Assembly (NCBI GenBank): GCA_003130835.1
Contig: QEXX01000033.1
Coordinates: 1 to 52,593, forward strand
Direction of reading: 5' to 3'
DNA from: Anaerolineae bacterium
Lineage (GTDB): Bacteria > Chloroflexota > Anaerolineae > Anaerolineales > UBA4823
Length of the DNA stretch: 52,593 nucleotides
Shown: positions 7,536 through 16,162 of the stretch, one piece after another
Layout of the letters: every line of letters begins with the position of its first letter
Position numbering within the stretch: the first letter of the stretch is position 1
Notes under the pieces: model-generated
Told to the model about the DNA's origin: nothing
The model's input: only the letters and a program-made list of their open reading frames with translations
Databases searched by the model: none
Program-made: the position numbers and the translations under genes

Positions 7536-8942
7536 ATGGATATACATGACCCTACCCATGGCTTGGGGGTTGAGCCATCCGACCCGAACAAGGTGGAAAA
7601 CTCCATCCCAAACGAACTCAATCATGCTGAACTAAACTCCATGGAAAGCCTGCTAGGCAAGGAGGGATTGGGTTTAGACTTCCCAAAGGCGGGGGAAATC
7701 CGCCAAGGGGTGATCGCGGCGGTAAAAGAGAATGAAATCTTGGTCAGCATCGGCACCAAGTCGGAGGGGATTATCAGCGGCCGCGAGCTAGAAAGTATCC
7801 CTGCTGCAGAGCGCGCTACCCTTCAACCGGGCGTCGAGATTCCGGTATACGTCCTCAACCCGGAGGATGACAACGGCAACGTCGTCCTATCCTATCTTCG
7901 CGCGGCAGAGCAACAGGATTGGAACAAGGTCAACGAGTACCTTGCCTCCGGAGAAGTCATTGAAAGCAAAGTGGTCGGTTTTAACAAAGGGGGACTGTTG
8001 GTGCCGGTAGGCCGCCTGCGCGGCTTTGTTCCGGCTTCTCAGATCAGCGCTGTACGCCGCGCAATGATCGAAGAAAAACAAGGCGAAGAACACTGGGAGA
8101 AAATGATCGGCGAGCCGATTCAAGTGCGCGTGATCGAAGTTGATCAAGAACGCCGACGTCTGATCCTGTCCGAACGCCTGGCCATTCAAGAAACCCGCGA
8201 AAGCCTAAAAGATCGCCTCTTAGAAGAACTAAAAGAAGGCGATGTGCGGCGCGGGCGGGTGACCAGCGTGGCAGATTTTGGCGTATTTGTCAACATCGAA
8301 GGCGCCGATGGCTTGGTGCACCTCTCGGAAGTCTCTTGGGAACGCATCACCCATCCTCGCGAAGTCCTCAAAGTAGGGCAAGAAGTTCAAGTCAAAGTGA
8401 TCAGCATTGACCGAGAACGCAAGCGAATCGGCTTATCCATCCGTCAACTGCAAGAAGACCCGTGGCTGAAGAAAGTATCTCACCTAAAGGAAGGTCAATT
8501 GGTGGAAGGCAAGATCACCCATTTGACCAAATTTGGCGCTTTTGCTAACATCGGTGAGGATTTAGAAGGGCTGATTCATCTCTCTGAACTCAGCGAGCAA
8601 CATATCAACCATCCCAAAGAGGTTGTCAAGGAAGGAGAAGTACTCACGCTACGCATCATCAAAATCGATCCAGAACGTCGGCGAATTGGCTTGAGTTTAC
8701 GCAAGGTCGACTCGGCTGCCTACGCCGACCTAGATTGGAAAATGGCCCTGGCAGAAGAAGTGCAAGAAATCGTGGAAGAAGAGCAACCGGCTGCGTCTAG
8801 CCAAGCAAGTGAAACGGGTGAAAGTCCAGGCACTGCTGCCCAAACTGAATCATCACCGTCTGAGGCTGAGTCGCCTAGCGGCTCAGAAAGCGTAGCAGAC
8901 CATGAGTCTACCAGCCAACTACCGAATCAAGAATCGGGCTAA
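7536..8942 (+). CDS. rpsA: S1 RNA-binding-domain protein (30S ribosomal protein S1 family)
   Basis: This 468-residue protein contains four consecutive S1 (OB-fold) RNA-binding repeats at about residues 53-120, 137-205, 222-290 and 308-375. Typical repeat signatures are GRVTSVADFGVFVNIEG and GKITHLTKFGAFANIGED. Ribosomal S1 helps load structured or leaderless mRNAs onto the 30S subunit; proteobacterial S1 has six repeats, while four-repeat forms are common in other phyla. The last 65 residues are a disordered Ser/Glu/Pro tail. The N-terminal 45 residues are acidic and not conserved. It is monocistronic up to a strong terminator, with clpC next on the same strand. The ATG start is chosen from the SD GGAG about 11 bp upstream. 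Confidence 0.88.
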   Translation: MDIHDPTHGLGVEPSDPNKVENSIPNELNHAELNSMESLLGKEGLGLDFPKAGEIRQGVIAAVKENEILVSIGTKSEGIISGRELESIPAAERATLQPGVEIPVYVLNPEDDNGNVVLSYLRAAEQQDWNKVNEYLASGEVIESKVVGFNKGGLLVPVGRLRGFVPASQISAVRRAMIEEKQGEEHWEKMIGEPIQVRVIEVDQERRRLILSERLAIQETRESLKDRLLEELKEGDVRRGRVTSVADFGVFVNIEGADGLVHLSEVSWERITHPREVLKVGQEVQVKVISIDRERKRIGLSIRQLQEDPWLKKVSHLKEGQLVEGKITHLTKFGAFANIGEDLEGLIHLSELSEQHINHPKEVVKEGEVLTLRIIKIDPERRRIGLSLRKVDSAAYADLDWKMALAEEVQEIVEEEQPAASSQASETGESPGTAAQTESSPSEAESPSGSESVADHESTSQLPNQESG

Positions 8943-8945
8943 GCA

Positions 8946-9007
8946 GCATACTGGAACAAGGGAAACCTTGTCACCCCCGCATCCAATCCAGTATGCGGGG
9001 GTTTTTT
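8946..9007 (+). terminator. Intrinsic terminator after the S1 gene with a mutually exclusive upstream helix
   Basis: The terminator pairs CCCCCGCAT (8974-8982) with ATGCGGGGG (8993-9001), followed by six T. A perfect 10-bp alternative pairs GCATACTGGA (8946-8955) with TCCAGTATGC (8987-8996), using up four bases of the terminator's 3' arm. Inside that alternative sits a 6-bp hairpin ACAAGG-GAAA-CCTTGT (8956-8971) with a GNRA tetraloop. The two folds cannot coexist. Confidence 0.85.
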
Positions 9008-9035
9008 GAAACATAGTCTATCTAAGAGTTTTATT

Positions 9036-9093
9036 AAACCTTACGATTTTGCAGACTAAGAAACTCCCTAAGGTTTCAAAACTTTGGTAGAAT
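9036..9093 (+). promoter_or_regulatory. Probable clpC promoter region with an inverted repeat
   Basis: An extended -10, TG-G-TAGAAT (9085-9093), lies about 95 bp upstream of clpC with no clear -35. A second TAAAAT is at 9104-9109. An 8-bp inverted repeat, AAACCTTA (9036-9043) and TAAGGTTT (9069-9076), covers the -35 area and could be an operator. No CIRCE element or CtsR heptad repeat is seen. Confidence 0.35.
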
Positions 9094-9186
9094 CCATATT
9101 GGATAAAATGACTCGAAATCGAACATCGAAATGAGAAAACAATGGTACAAACAAGATTGGTTTTCAAGAAAGTAGGAGGTTGAGCC

Positions 9187-11688
9187 GTGGCTGGGATGGA
9201 GCGTTTCACCCAACGCGCTCGGCGCGTGTTAAGCCTGGCGCACCAAGAAGCCGAACGTATGCGCCATAATTACATTGGCACCGAGCATCTTCTGCTCGGG
9301 TTGATTGAAGAGGATGGCGGCGTTGCCGGCAGAGTGTTGCGTGAATTGGGGCTGGAACCCCAACGCGTGCAAGAAATGATCGAGCGACTGGTTGGGATCG
9401 GACAGTATCGCGGCGGCAAGCTCGACCTTTCTCCGGGTACACAGCAGGTGCTAGAACAAGCTGTTGAAGAAGCTCGCCGCATGGGGCATCATTATATCGG
9501 CACCGAACACCTGCTCTTGGGTCTGGTGCGGCATGGCGAAGGGGTTGCCATGGATGTGTTGCGCAAGCTTGGCATCACCGCTGAGCAAATCCGTCGTCAA
9601 ACCCATCGCATCCTCCAAGAATCGACCACCACCCGCCGGGCAGCTAGCGTAGGAGAGCAACAACGTTCAGCCAAGCAGGAACCTCAGCAGAAATCTAAGA
9701 CCCCTCTGGTGGACCAATTGGCAACCGATTTGACCGCCTTAGCCGAAGAAGGGAAGTTAGACCCCGTCATCGGGCGGCAAATGGAGATCGAACGCGTCAT
9801 TCAGGTCCTGGCACGAAGGACGAAAAACAACCCCGCTCTCATCGGCGAGCCTGGCGTGGGCAAAACAGCCATCGTGGAAGGCTTAGCGCAGCGCATCGTT
9901 GAAGGGGATGTGCCGGCGCCTTTGTTGAACAAGCGCGTGTTGCAACTGGATGTTGGCTCGTTGGTAGCCGGCACAATGTATCGCGGTCAATTCGAGGAGC
10001 GCTTGAAACGGGTGATCGATGAATTGAAATCCTCTGGTGCCATTTTGTTCATTGACGAAGTGCACATGCTGGTCGGCGCTGGAGCAGCCGGTTCCTCGGT
10101 GGATGCTGCAAATATCCTTAAGCCGGCCCTCTCGCGAGGAGAATTGCAGGTCATCGGGGCAACAACGCTGGACGAATACCGCAAGTACATTGAAAGCGAC
10201 GCGGCCCTCGAACGGCGTTTTCAGCCTATCCATGTCGAAGAACCAACCATCGAACAAGCCTTGGAAATTTTACGTGGCGTCCGTCCCGCTTATGAAGAAC
10301 ATCACCGCTTGAACATCTCCGACGAAGCCTTGGACGCCGCTGTACGTCTTTCCGCTCGCTACGTGACCGAGCGCTTTTTGCCTGATAAGGCTATCGACTT
10401 GATCGATGAGTCTTCCTCACGGGTGCGCATGTATAAAAGCCCGGCTGCTAAAACCGCCAAAGAACTGATGGAACAATTGCGCCAGATTCGCCATAACCGC
10501 GAGTTAGCGCTGGAAGACAATCGTTTCGATGACGCCCAAGAACTGTTAGAGCGCCAAGAAGAAATTGAACGGCAATTAGAACGCCTGCGCAGCGGCTGGG
10601 ATCGTTCCAACAGCCCGGTGGTGTCGGCAGAGGATATTGCTGAAGTTGTCTCGATGTGGACCGGCGTGCCGGTGATGCAAATGGCAGAGACTGAATCGCA
10701 ACGCCTGTTGCGCATGGAAGAAGAGCTGGGCAAAGCGATCATCGGGCAGCAAGAAGCCATCGATGCCATCTCGAAAGCCGTGCGCCGCGCGCGCGCCGGG
10801 CTCAAAGACCCACGCCGCCCTATTGGCTCGTTCATCTTTCTGGGACCAACCGGCGTAGGTAAAACAGAACTGACCAAAGCATTAGCGCGCTTTATGTTCG
10901 GCAGCGAAGAAGCGCTTGTGCAATTGGATATGTCGGAATTTATGGAGCGGCATACCGTGAGCCGCCTGGTGGGTGCGCCGCCTGGCTACGTCGGCTACGA
11001 AGAAGCCGGTCAACTGACCGAAGCCATCCGCCGGCGGCCGTATTCGATCGTTGTCTTTGACGAAATCGAAAAAGCCCACCCCGAAGCACACAACATGCTG
11101 CTCCAGATCATGGAAGAAGGACATCTCTCCGATGCCAAAGGGCACAAGGTGGACTTCCGCAACACCATCATCATCATGACCTCCAACGTCGGGGCGGATA
11201 TGATCAAACGCCAGACCAGCATCGGCTTCAACCTAAAGCGCGATGAACAATTAGAAGAAAAACTCGCCTATGAGGAAATGCGCAAAAAGTTGATGGATGC
11301 CCTACGGCGTGTCTTCCGACCAGAGTTCATCAACCGCGTTGACTCGGTGATCGTCTTCCGCTCCTTGAGCAAAGAGGACATCAAGAAGATCGTAGATATC
11401 GAAATTCACAAAGTTGCCCAACGGTTGCAGGAGCACAACATCACCCTCAATGCTACCGCTGCGGCACGGGAGTTGCTCGCCGAATTAGGTTACGACCCCG
11501 AAATGGGCGCTCGCCCCTTGCGGCGGGTGATCCAACAAAAGGTAGAGGATGTTTTGTCGGATGCCTTGTTAGCTGGCGAATTCGACAAGGGAGACACCAT
11601 CTTAGTCGATGTGGTCGAAGGGGAGATCAAGTTACGGCGGGCGGAGGAGCAGCTCTCACAACCGCCGCAAGAGATGGCAACTGCTTGA
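9187..11688 (+). CDS. clpC: ATP-dependent Clp protease ATP-binding subunit ClpC
   Basis: This 833-residue class I Hsp100 unfoldase feeds proteins to ClpP. Two Clp_N repeats lie at residues 1-145. The first AAA+ domain has Walker [10 protein letters not shown] at 220-228. A middle region at about 430-480 includes a UVR-like helix pair, which marks ClpC rather than ClpA or ClpB. The second AAA+ domain has GPTGVGKTE near 553. The ClpP-docking tripeptide IGF is present in the C-terminal half (TSIGFNLK). The GTG start has GGAGG 7 bp upstream. No mcsA, mcsB or ctsR neighbour is present, unlike in Firmicutes. Length and motifs are complete. Confidence 0.95.
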   Translation: MAGMERFTQRARRVLSLAHQEAERMRHNYIGTEHLLLGLIEEDGGVAGRVLRELGLEPQRVQEMIERLVGIGQYRGGKLDLSPGTQQVLEQAVEEARRMGHHYIGTEHLLLGLVRHGEGVAMDVLRKLGITAEQIRRQTHRILQESTTTRRAASVGEQQRSAKQEPQQKSKTPLVDQLATDLTALAEEGKLDPVIGRQMEIERVIQVLARRTKNNPALIGEPGVGKTAIVEGLAQRIVEGDVPAPLLNKRVLQLDVGSLVAGTMYRGQFEERLKRVIDELKSSGAILFIDEVHMLVGAGAAGSSVDAANILKPALSRGELQVIGATTLDEYRKYIESDAALERRFQPIHVEEPTIEQALEILRGVRPAYEEHHRLNISDEALDAAVRLSARYVTERFLPDKAIDLIDESSSRVRMYKSPAAKTAKELMEQLRQIRHNRELALEDNRFDDAQELLERQEEIERQLERLRSGWDRSNSPVVSAEDIAEVVSMWTGVPVMQMAETESQRLLRMEEELGKAIIGQQEAIDAISKAVRRARAGLKDPRRPIGSFIFLGPTGVGKTELTKALARFMFGSEEALVQLDMSEFMERHTVSRLVGAPPGYVGYEEAGQLTEAIRRRPYSIVVFDEIEKAHPEAHNMLLQIMEEGHLSDAKGHKVDFRNTIIIMTSNVGADMIKRQTSIGFNLKRDEQLEEKLAYEEMRKKLMDALRRVFRPEFINRVDSVIVFRSLSKEDIKKIVDIEIHKVAQRLQEHNITLNATAAARELLAELGYDPEMGARPLRRVIQQKVEDVLSDALLAGEFDKGDTILVDVVEGEIKLRRAEEQLSQPPQEMATA

Positions 11689-11698
11689 GCGATGATTG

Positions 11699-11732
11699 AC
11701 CTCTGAAGCCAAAAGGCTTCAGAGGTTTTTTT
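11699..11732 (+). terminator. Intrinsic terminator of clpC
   Basis: A perfect 11-bp stem, CCTCTGAAGCC (11700-11710) with GGCTTCAGAGG (11715-11725), has an AAAA loop and is followed by seven T. Confidence 0.93.
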
Positions 11733-11823
11733 AGGCTATCCTCCATCATTCTTCCTAGCCCCCCTCTTCATTGACTGTTCAGCCACCAGAAGCAGAAAGA
11801 GGATACCCAACGAGGGCAAATCT

Positions 11824-13125
11824 TTACCCATACTTCCACAACAAATAAGAGCCTACCAAGCGCAGAGCTGCAGCTAACAACATGGCTTGGCGCAAACCCA
11901 AAGCCTCTCCCACCACCGAACCCAATAGCGAACCGCCCAACATGCCAAGGTTTAACACCAAATTATGCAAAGCCATGTGCGCCGGACGATCATCTTGTGG
12001 AACTCGTTCCATTAACCGATTGGTTGTCGCGTTGTACAACCCAGCCCAAATGATTCCCCCAAGGGCATTGTTCAAATAGATCACCGCTGCGCTGCGGGCA
12101 ATCCCATAAAGAAAAGGGAACAGGAAGATAAACGCGCCGCTGTTAACCAGTAGCCAGCGATGTCCGTGCCGCTGGGCAAGGCGACTGACAGCTAAGGAAC
12201 CTAATAGAAGAGACGTATAAAAGATGGCGTTTGCCAGACTGATCTGGCTATCACTCATCTGCAAAAGATTGACCTGCACCAAAGGGAAAAGTGGAATGGG
12301 AATGTACTGCACGGTATAAAAGGCCAACAGGGCTCCCATGAAGGGCCCGAAAGAGGTGCGCAGGAGATCAAAGCGCCATTGCTGCTGCAAGGCAACCAAG
12401 GCAGAAGGTAAATCAAAACGAGGCCGTCCACGGCTGTTGGCAGGCGGCTGGGCGAAGGCAGGCCGGACTTCGTCAGCAGAAGAAAGAGGCTCAAACGATC
12501 TTCCGCTGATGCTAGGGTGATCTTCGGAGAACACCACCAAGCGGGCTATCGCCAGCGTACTAAACAGAGCTGCCAGCGCACCGATTAAGAAAACCAATTG
12601 ATAATTGAGTGGAAACGCTAGGCGATCGAGCAGTTGACCGCAAAGGAGCGAAGAGGCAGAGATGCTGAACGATTGAATGGCAAAGCGTTTCCCGACCACC
12701 TCGGCGCGAAATTCTGGCTGCACCACTTCAGCAAACAGGGCATTAAAGGCAATTGCCTGTAATGTACCCGGAATATACATGAAGAGCGTTATTGCAATGA
12801 CCGCCCAAATTTCGCCGCGTGGCGCGAACAGCCAAGGCAGAAAAACCAACATCCAATAGCCTAAGCGATGCAAAAAGAGACTGCAAACCGTGGTGGATAA
12901 TAGGGGCTTGCCTTGCAGCCATACGCCAAAAGGCATCGACAGGAACAAATTAACCAAGCCAGGCATTGCCGTGATTAAACCGACCTGAAGGCTGTTTGCC
13001 CCTAAACGAGCCACGTAAACGGTCAGAAAAGCCAATGTGCTGCCGCTTAAAACCCCAAACCAGAACATATCGGCATACAGGCGCCGATAGTTCGCGCGTT
13101 GGATCGAGGTAGGTATCCGCATCAT
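11824..13125 (-). CDS. MFS transporter, 12 transmembrane segments
   Basis: This 433-residue inner-membrane protein has about 12 hydrophobic helices and a Ser/Pro-rich central loop (residues about 205-240), which is the usual 6+6 layout of the major facilitator superfamily. The start MMRIPTSIQ is followed by a short cytoplasmic N-terminus. No substrate-defining motif is recognised; sugar, drug or siderophore export are all possible. It is transcribed alone, convergent with clpC and divergent from the aminotransferase at 13.4 kb. A TATACT sits about 10 bp upstream of the ATG, but no matching -35 was found. Confidence 0.8.
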   Translation of the reverse strand: MMRIPTSIQRANYRRLYADMFWFGVLSGSTLAFLTVYVARLGANSLQVGLITAMPGLVNLFLSMPFGVWLQGKPLLSTTVCSLFLHRLGYWMLVFLPWLFAPRGEIWAVIAITLFMYIPGTLQAIAFNALFAEVVQPEFRAEVVGKRFAIQSFSISASSLLCGQLLDRLAFPLNYQLVFLIGALAALFSTLAIARLVVFSEDHPSISGRSFEPLSSADEVRPAFAQPPANSRGRPRFDLPSALVALQQQWRFDLLRTSFGPFMGALLAFYTVQYIPIPLFPLVQVNLLQMSDSQISLANAIFYTSLLLGSLAVSRLAQRHGHRWLLVNSGAFIFLFPFLYGIARSAAVIYLNNALGGIIWAGLYNATTNRLMERVPQDDRPAHMALHNLVLNLGMLGGSLLGSVVGEALGLRQAMLLAAALRLVGSYLLWKYG

Positions 13126-13293
13126 CCTGAGTATAAACCGAAAGTAGGGGAGAAAGGCAGGGGATTATCGCATCATAGGCTTGATCTCGATTGGAGAGCC
13201 TCACAGACACCCAAAACAGGTTCTACCCATATCGAAGGATAAATAATTTTCAAAAGATTAAAAAATATTAATCTATTAAATGCTAAAAAACCC

Positions 13294-13321
13294 TTGATTA
13301 ATATTGAATTTCTGGTAAACT
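13294..13321 (+). promoter_or_regulatory. Promoter ahead of the class V aminotransferase-like gene
   Basis: TTGATT (13294-13299) and TAAACT (13316-13321) are spaced by 16 bp in an AT-rich stretch. The predicted start near 13328 coincides with the first base of the hairpin that follows. Confidence 0.55.
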
Positions 13322-13327
13322 ATAGAC

Positions 13328-13371
13328 AAGCAGATGTCTGGGTGCCCCCCTCACCCAGGCATCTGCTTTTT
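13328..13371 (+). terminator. Leader hairpin with T-tract (possible attenuator)
   Basis: AAGCAGATGTCTGGGTG (13328-13344) pairs over 17 bp with CACCCAGGCATCTGCTT (13352-13368), with one G-U pair and a C-rich 7-nt loop. A T-tract follows. No plus-strand gene lies upstream that would need a terminator, so this is a leader element 45 bp before the start codon. Confidence 0.7.
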
Positions 13372-13416
13372 AAGCGCTTTTCACATTCATTTCCATCACA
13401 AAACACGGAGACTGTT

Positions 13417-14682
13417 ATGCCTCTCGATCCCCCAAGTGTTCGCCTGAATTTCCCCGCCCTGCAGAGAAGCAAGGCAATCTTTCTCGACAACCCTGCCGGT
13501 ACCCAAATTTGCCAAACCTCCCTAAAGCGCATGGTGGATTACCTGCAGACGTGTAATGCCAATCACGAGGGAGCATTCGCCACCAGTCGGCAATCTGATG
13601 CCCTGCTTTATGAAGCGCACTGCGCTGCAGCCGATTTCTACAATGCTTCTCGGCCGGAAGAGATCGTCTTTGGGGCAAATATGACCACCCTCACCTTGCA
13701 CATTAGCCGTTCTTTGGCGCGCTGGCTGCAACCCGGCGATCGCATTGTCGTCACCCGCTTAGATCACGATGCCAATATCAGCCCTTGGCTGCTGATCGCC
13801 GAGGAGCGCGGCTGTCGCGTGGACTGGGTAGATTTCCACCCCGAAGACGGCACACTAAACCTTGAGGAGTTCCGCCAAGCCATCGAACGTCAACCCCGCC
13901 TGGTGGCGGTAGGCTATGCCTCCAATGCGCTCGGCACGATCAATCCCCTACAAGAGATGATTCCCTTAGCCAAACAGGCCGGCGCGCTGGTGTATGTGGA
14001 CGCGGTTCAATACGCCCCTCACGCACCCATCGATGTACAATCTCTTGGTTGTGATTTTCTGGTCTCTTCGGCTTATAAATGGTTTGGCCCCCATGTGGGG
14101 GTTTTGTATGGGCGTTACGAATTGCTGGAAGCATTGTTTGCTTATAAAGTGCGCCCTGCTCCCGCCGATCCGCCAGGAAAATTCGAGACCGGAACGCTGA
14201 ACCACGAAGGAATTGCTGGCGTTTTAGGCGCTCTCGAATACCTGGCAGAACTAGGGGATGAATATGGCGCGGCCTTCGAGAGCAAGCTTGCCCAAACTTA
14301 TCAAGGGCGGCGGCTGCGTTTGAAAAAAGCCATGATGGCCATCCGCGCCTACGAAGAAGGGTTAGCCCGCGCCTTGCTAGAAACCCTAGAAGAGACACCC
14401 GGCGTGACCATCTATGGCATCCGCGATTTGCAGCGCTTGAACGAACGGGTTCCCACCGTGGCGTTTCGCCTGAAAGGATGGCATCCGCGCCAAGTGGCTA
14501 CGGAACTCGATCGAGCCGGCATTTACGTTTGGGATGGCAATTATTACGCCTTAGAGGTCACCACCCGCTTAGGCGTTGAGGCAGACGGTGGCATGGTGCG
14601 GGTGGGCCCAGTGCATTACAACACGGTGCGCGAAATTGAGCAATTTGGGGCGGCTTTGCGCAAATTGATTCAAGCAAACTGA
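13417..14682 (+). CDS. Cysteine desulfurase-like class V PLP enzyme
   Basis: This 421-residue fold-type I PLP enzyme is of the class V (NifS/SufS) type. The cofactor lysine is Lys221 in SSAYKWFGPH, and Asp195 in VYVDAVQYAPH binds the pyridine nitrogen. The sequence fits the VC1184-type 'cysteine desulfurase-like' group rather than true IscS/SufS, because the conserved mobile-loop cysteine near the C-terminus is not apparent. Sulfur-transferase activity is therefore doubtful. The frame is open further upstream, but I place the start at the ATG preceded by CGGAG, since the upstream part lies in the promoter and hairpin. It has no functional partner nearby. Confidence 0.8.
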   Translation: MPLDPPSVRLNFPALQRSKAIFLDNPAGTQICQTSLKRMVDYLQTCNANHEGAFATSRQSDALLYEAHCAAADFYNASRPEEIVFGANMTTLTLHISRSLARWLQPGDRIVVTRLDHDANISPWLLIAEERGCRVDWVDFHPEDGTLNLEEFRQAIERQPRLVAVGYASNALGTINPLQEMIPLAKQAGALVYVDAVQYAPHAPIDVQSLGCDFLVSSAYKWFGPHVGVLYGRYELLEALFAYKVRPAPADPPGKFETGTLNHEGIAGVLGALEYLAELGDEYGAAFESKLAQTYQGRRLRLKKAMMAIRAYEEGLARALLETLEETPGVTIYGIRDLQRLNERVPTVAFRLKGWHPRQVATELDRAGIYVWDGNYYALEVTTRLGVEADGGMVRVGPVHYNTVREIEQFGAALRKLIQAN

Positions 14683-14780
14683 GAGGAATTTCGCCTCCAA
14701 GCGAATTTTGCCTCCAACATCCCTTGCTTTCTCTCCGCTTGGCGAAACGATTGCATAGCGTTATGGCTTCCTCCATGCAG

Positions 14781-14820
14781 TATAATAGCCACAGGGAATT
14801 GCTCCCCTGTGGCTATTTTT
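14781..14820 (+). promoter_or_regulatory. Overlapping -10 element and hairpin/terminator before the murJ operon
   Basis: TATAAT (14781-14786) overlaps the 5' arm of a 13-bp hairpin: 14784-14796 pairs with 14805-14817 (core AGCCACAGGG/CCCTGTGGCT) with an 8-nt loop, then TTT GG TTT. It can act as the terminator of the preceding gene. It also begins at the predicted transcription start of the next operon. No good -35 is seen. Confidence 0.6.
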
Positions 14821-14851
14821 GGTTTCCTGTTCCCCATAGAAAGAGAGAATC

Positions 14852-16162
14852 ATGCATCCATCCCCTTCCCCCAAAGAAGAGTTAAACCGCATCATCGAAT
14901 CGGCGCGACGTTTGGGCGTGGAAATCGATGAGGAAGAAGCCTTACAGTGGCTCACAGCAATGGCTGCAGTCCAGCATGACGAGATCACGGTGGATGCCCG
15001 ACACGGCGTTTATGGACACAAAGTCAGTTTGTTGGATTTCACCCCAGAAGATTTGGCACACTTCCGCCAAGTGGGGCAAATCGTCGAGATCCCCGATCAG
15101 CCCGGCGTAGTTGAGACTGCCTTAGCCCTCTCTGGGTCGGCAGCGCAATCCAAAATTCAGACCTACCCCGGCGATTGCGATTACTTCGAACGGGTCAACA
15201 TCAAAGCTCCCAGCAAAGCCGAAGCCTGCCGCATCTTAGGCGAAACCCTGCGCCAAAAGGTGCTTAGCACCGCCAGCGGAGATACCTATCGCTTTATCGA
15301 GGTCAAGTTAGGCAGTTACCCCTTCGACGGTCTGCGCGACGGCAAGCCGGTTAAGAAAGGCGCCCCGATCTCCTGGAGTTTGGCGGATGTCCAAGCCGCT
15401 CAAATTGTGGTACAGGACAGCCAGGGAAATCCCAACATACTAACTTGGGAAGAAATGGCGCAAGAGCCGGGTTGGACTAAATTAGACTGGGTGATTGCCT
15501 GTCCACCCCGCAAGCAGTTAGCCAACGCCAGCAACAACCTCGATGTCACTTGGGAAGCCCCGGACGGAACCATCCTCCCCCTCGATGGTCAGCTCGATCC
15601 CTATTTTCAAGAAGTCTATCTGGAAGCTGAGTCGATCCCGCTGTTCACCAAACTTGCCAAACAGGTCGCTGCGGACGCCATGGATCAGTATGTCGAGCAA
15701 TTAGAGAAGGAAGTCAAGAAATACGTCACCAAATCGCTCAATTACGGCAAGGCTGCCAAGCGCATGTATAACGTCTTTCGTCTAAAAGGATTGTATAGTG
15801 AGGCTGCTTATCTACGGGAATTGTTCGACGAACCGGCAACCATTCTATATCAGATCAGCGCTTTGGTACGCACCGTTGACGAAGCCTCCGCCAGCGGCTC
15901 GGAAATCAACCAAGAGACCATCACCGAACAACTCGACGAACTGATCTTAGGCGCCATCGAGGTTCTGGAAGGCGCACAAGAAAAGCAAATTGTGCGCCGT
16001 CTGCTGCGTCTGCGCACCCTGATCAACGATCCCAGCCGCAAGCGCGAACAAGAGGTTCTAGAAGCACAAGCCGAATTGATGGACGAAGTCAATGCCTTTT
16101 TCTATGACCGTTTGATGGCCGTCCAAAGCATTCGAACCTACATTGAAACCCTGCAGCAGTGA
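14852..16162 (+). CDS. Conserved-looking protein of unknown function, first gene of the murJ operon
   Basis: I do not recognise this 436-residue soluble protein with certainty. Residues 1-100 are acidic and helical. Residues about 100-190 contain YPGDCDYFERVNIKAP followed by an EAxRILGETLR helix; the spaced acidic residues (GDCDYFE) recall a nucleotidyltransferase core, but that is speculation. A beta-rich part (190-270) leads into a long helical C-terminus. It has no signal peptide and no membrane segment. Its GTG/TGA junction with murJ overlaps by 4 bp, so it is translated in step with the lipid II flippase, and a role in the cell envelope or in RNA/nucleotide handling is possible. The start is the ATG following AAAGAGAG. 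Confidence 0.7.
   Translation: MHPSPSPKEELNRIIESARRLGVEIDEEEALQWLTAMAAVQHDEITVDARHGVYGHKVSLLDFTPEDLAHFRQVGQIVEIPDQPGVVETALALSGSAAQSKIQTYPGDCDYFERVNIKAPSKAEACRILGETLRQKVLSTASGDTYRFIEVKLGSYPFDGLRDGKPVKKGAPISWSLADVQAAQIVVQDSQGNPNILTWEEMAQEPGWTKLDWVIACPPRKQLANASNNLDVTWEAPDGTILPLDGQLDPYFQEVYLEAESIPLFTKLAKQVAADAMDQYVEQLEKEVKKYVTKSLNYGKAAKRMYNVFRLKGLYSEAAYLRELFDEPATILYQISALVRTVDEASASGSEINQETITEQLDELILGAIEVLEGAQEKQIVRRLLRLRTLINDPSRKREQEVLEAQAELMDEVNAFFYDRLMAVQSIRTYIETLQQ

Noticed and set aside
13940..14398. 152-codon minus-strand frame opposite the class V aminotransferase-like gene
   Set aside because: Antisense shadow of a well-supported enzyme; no ribosome-binding site and atypical composition.
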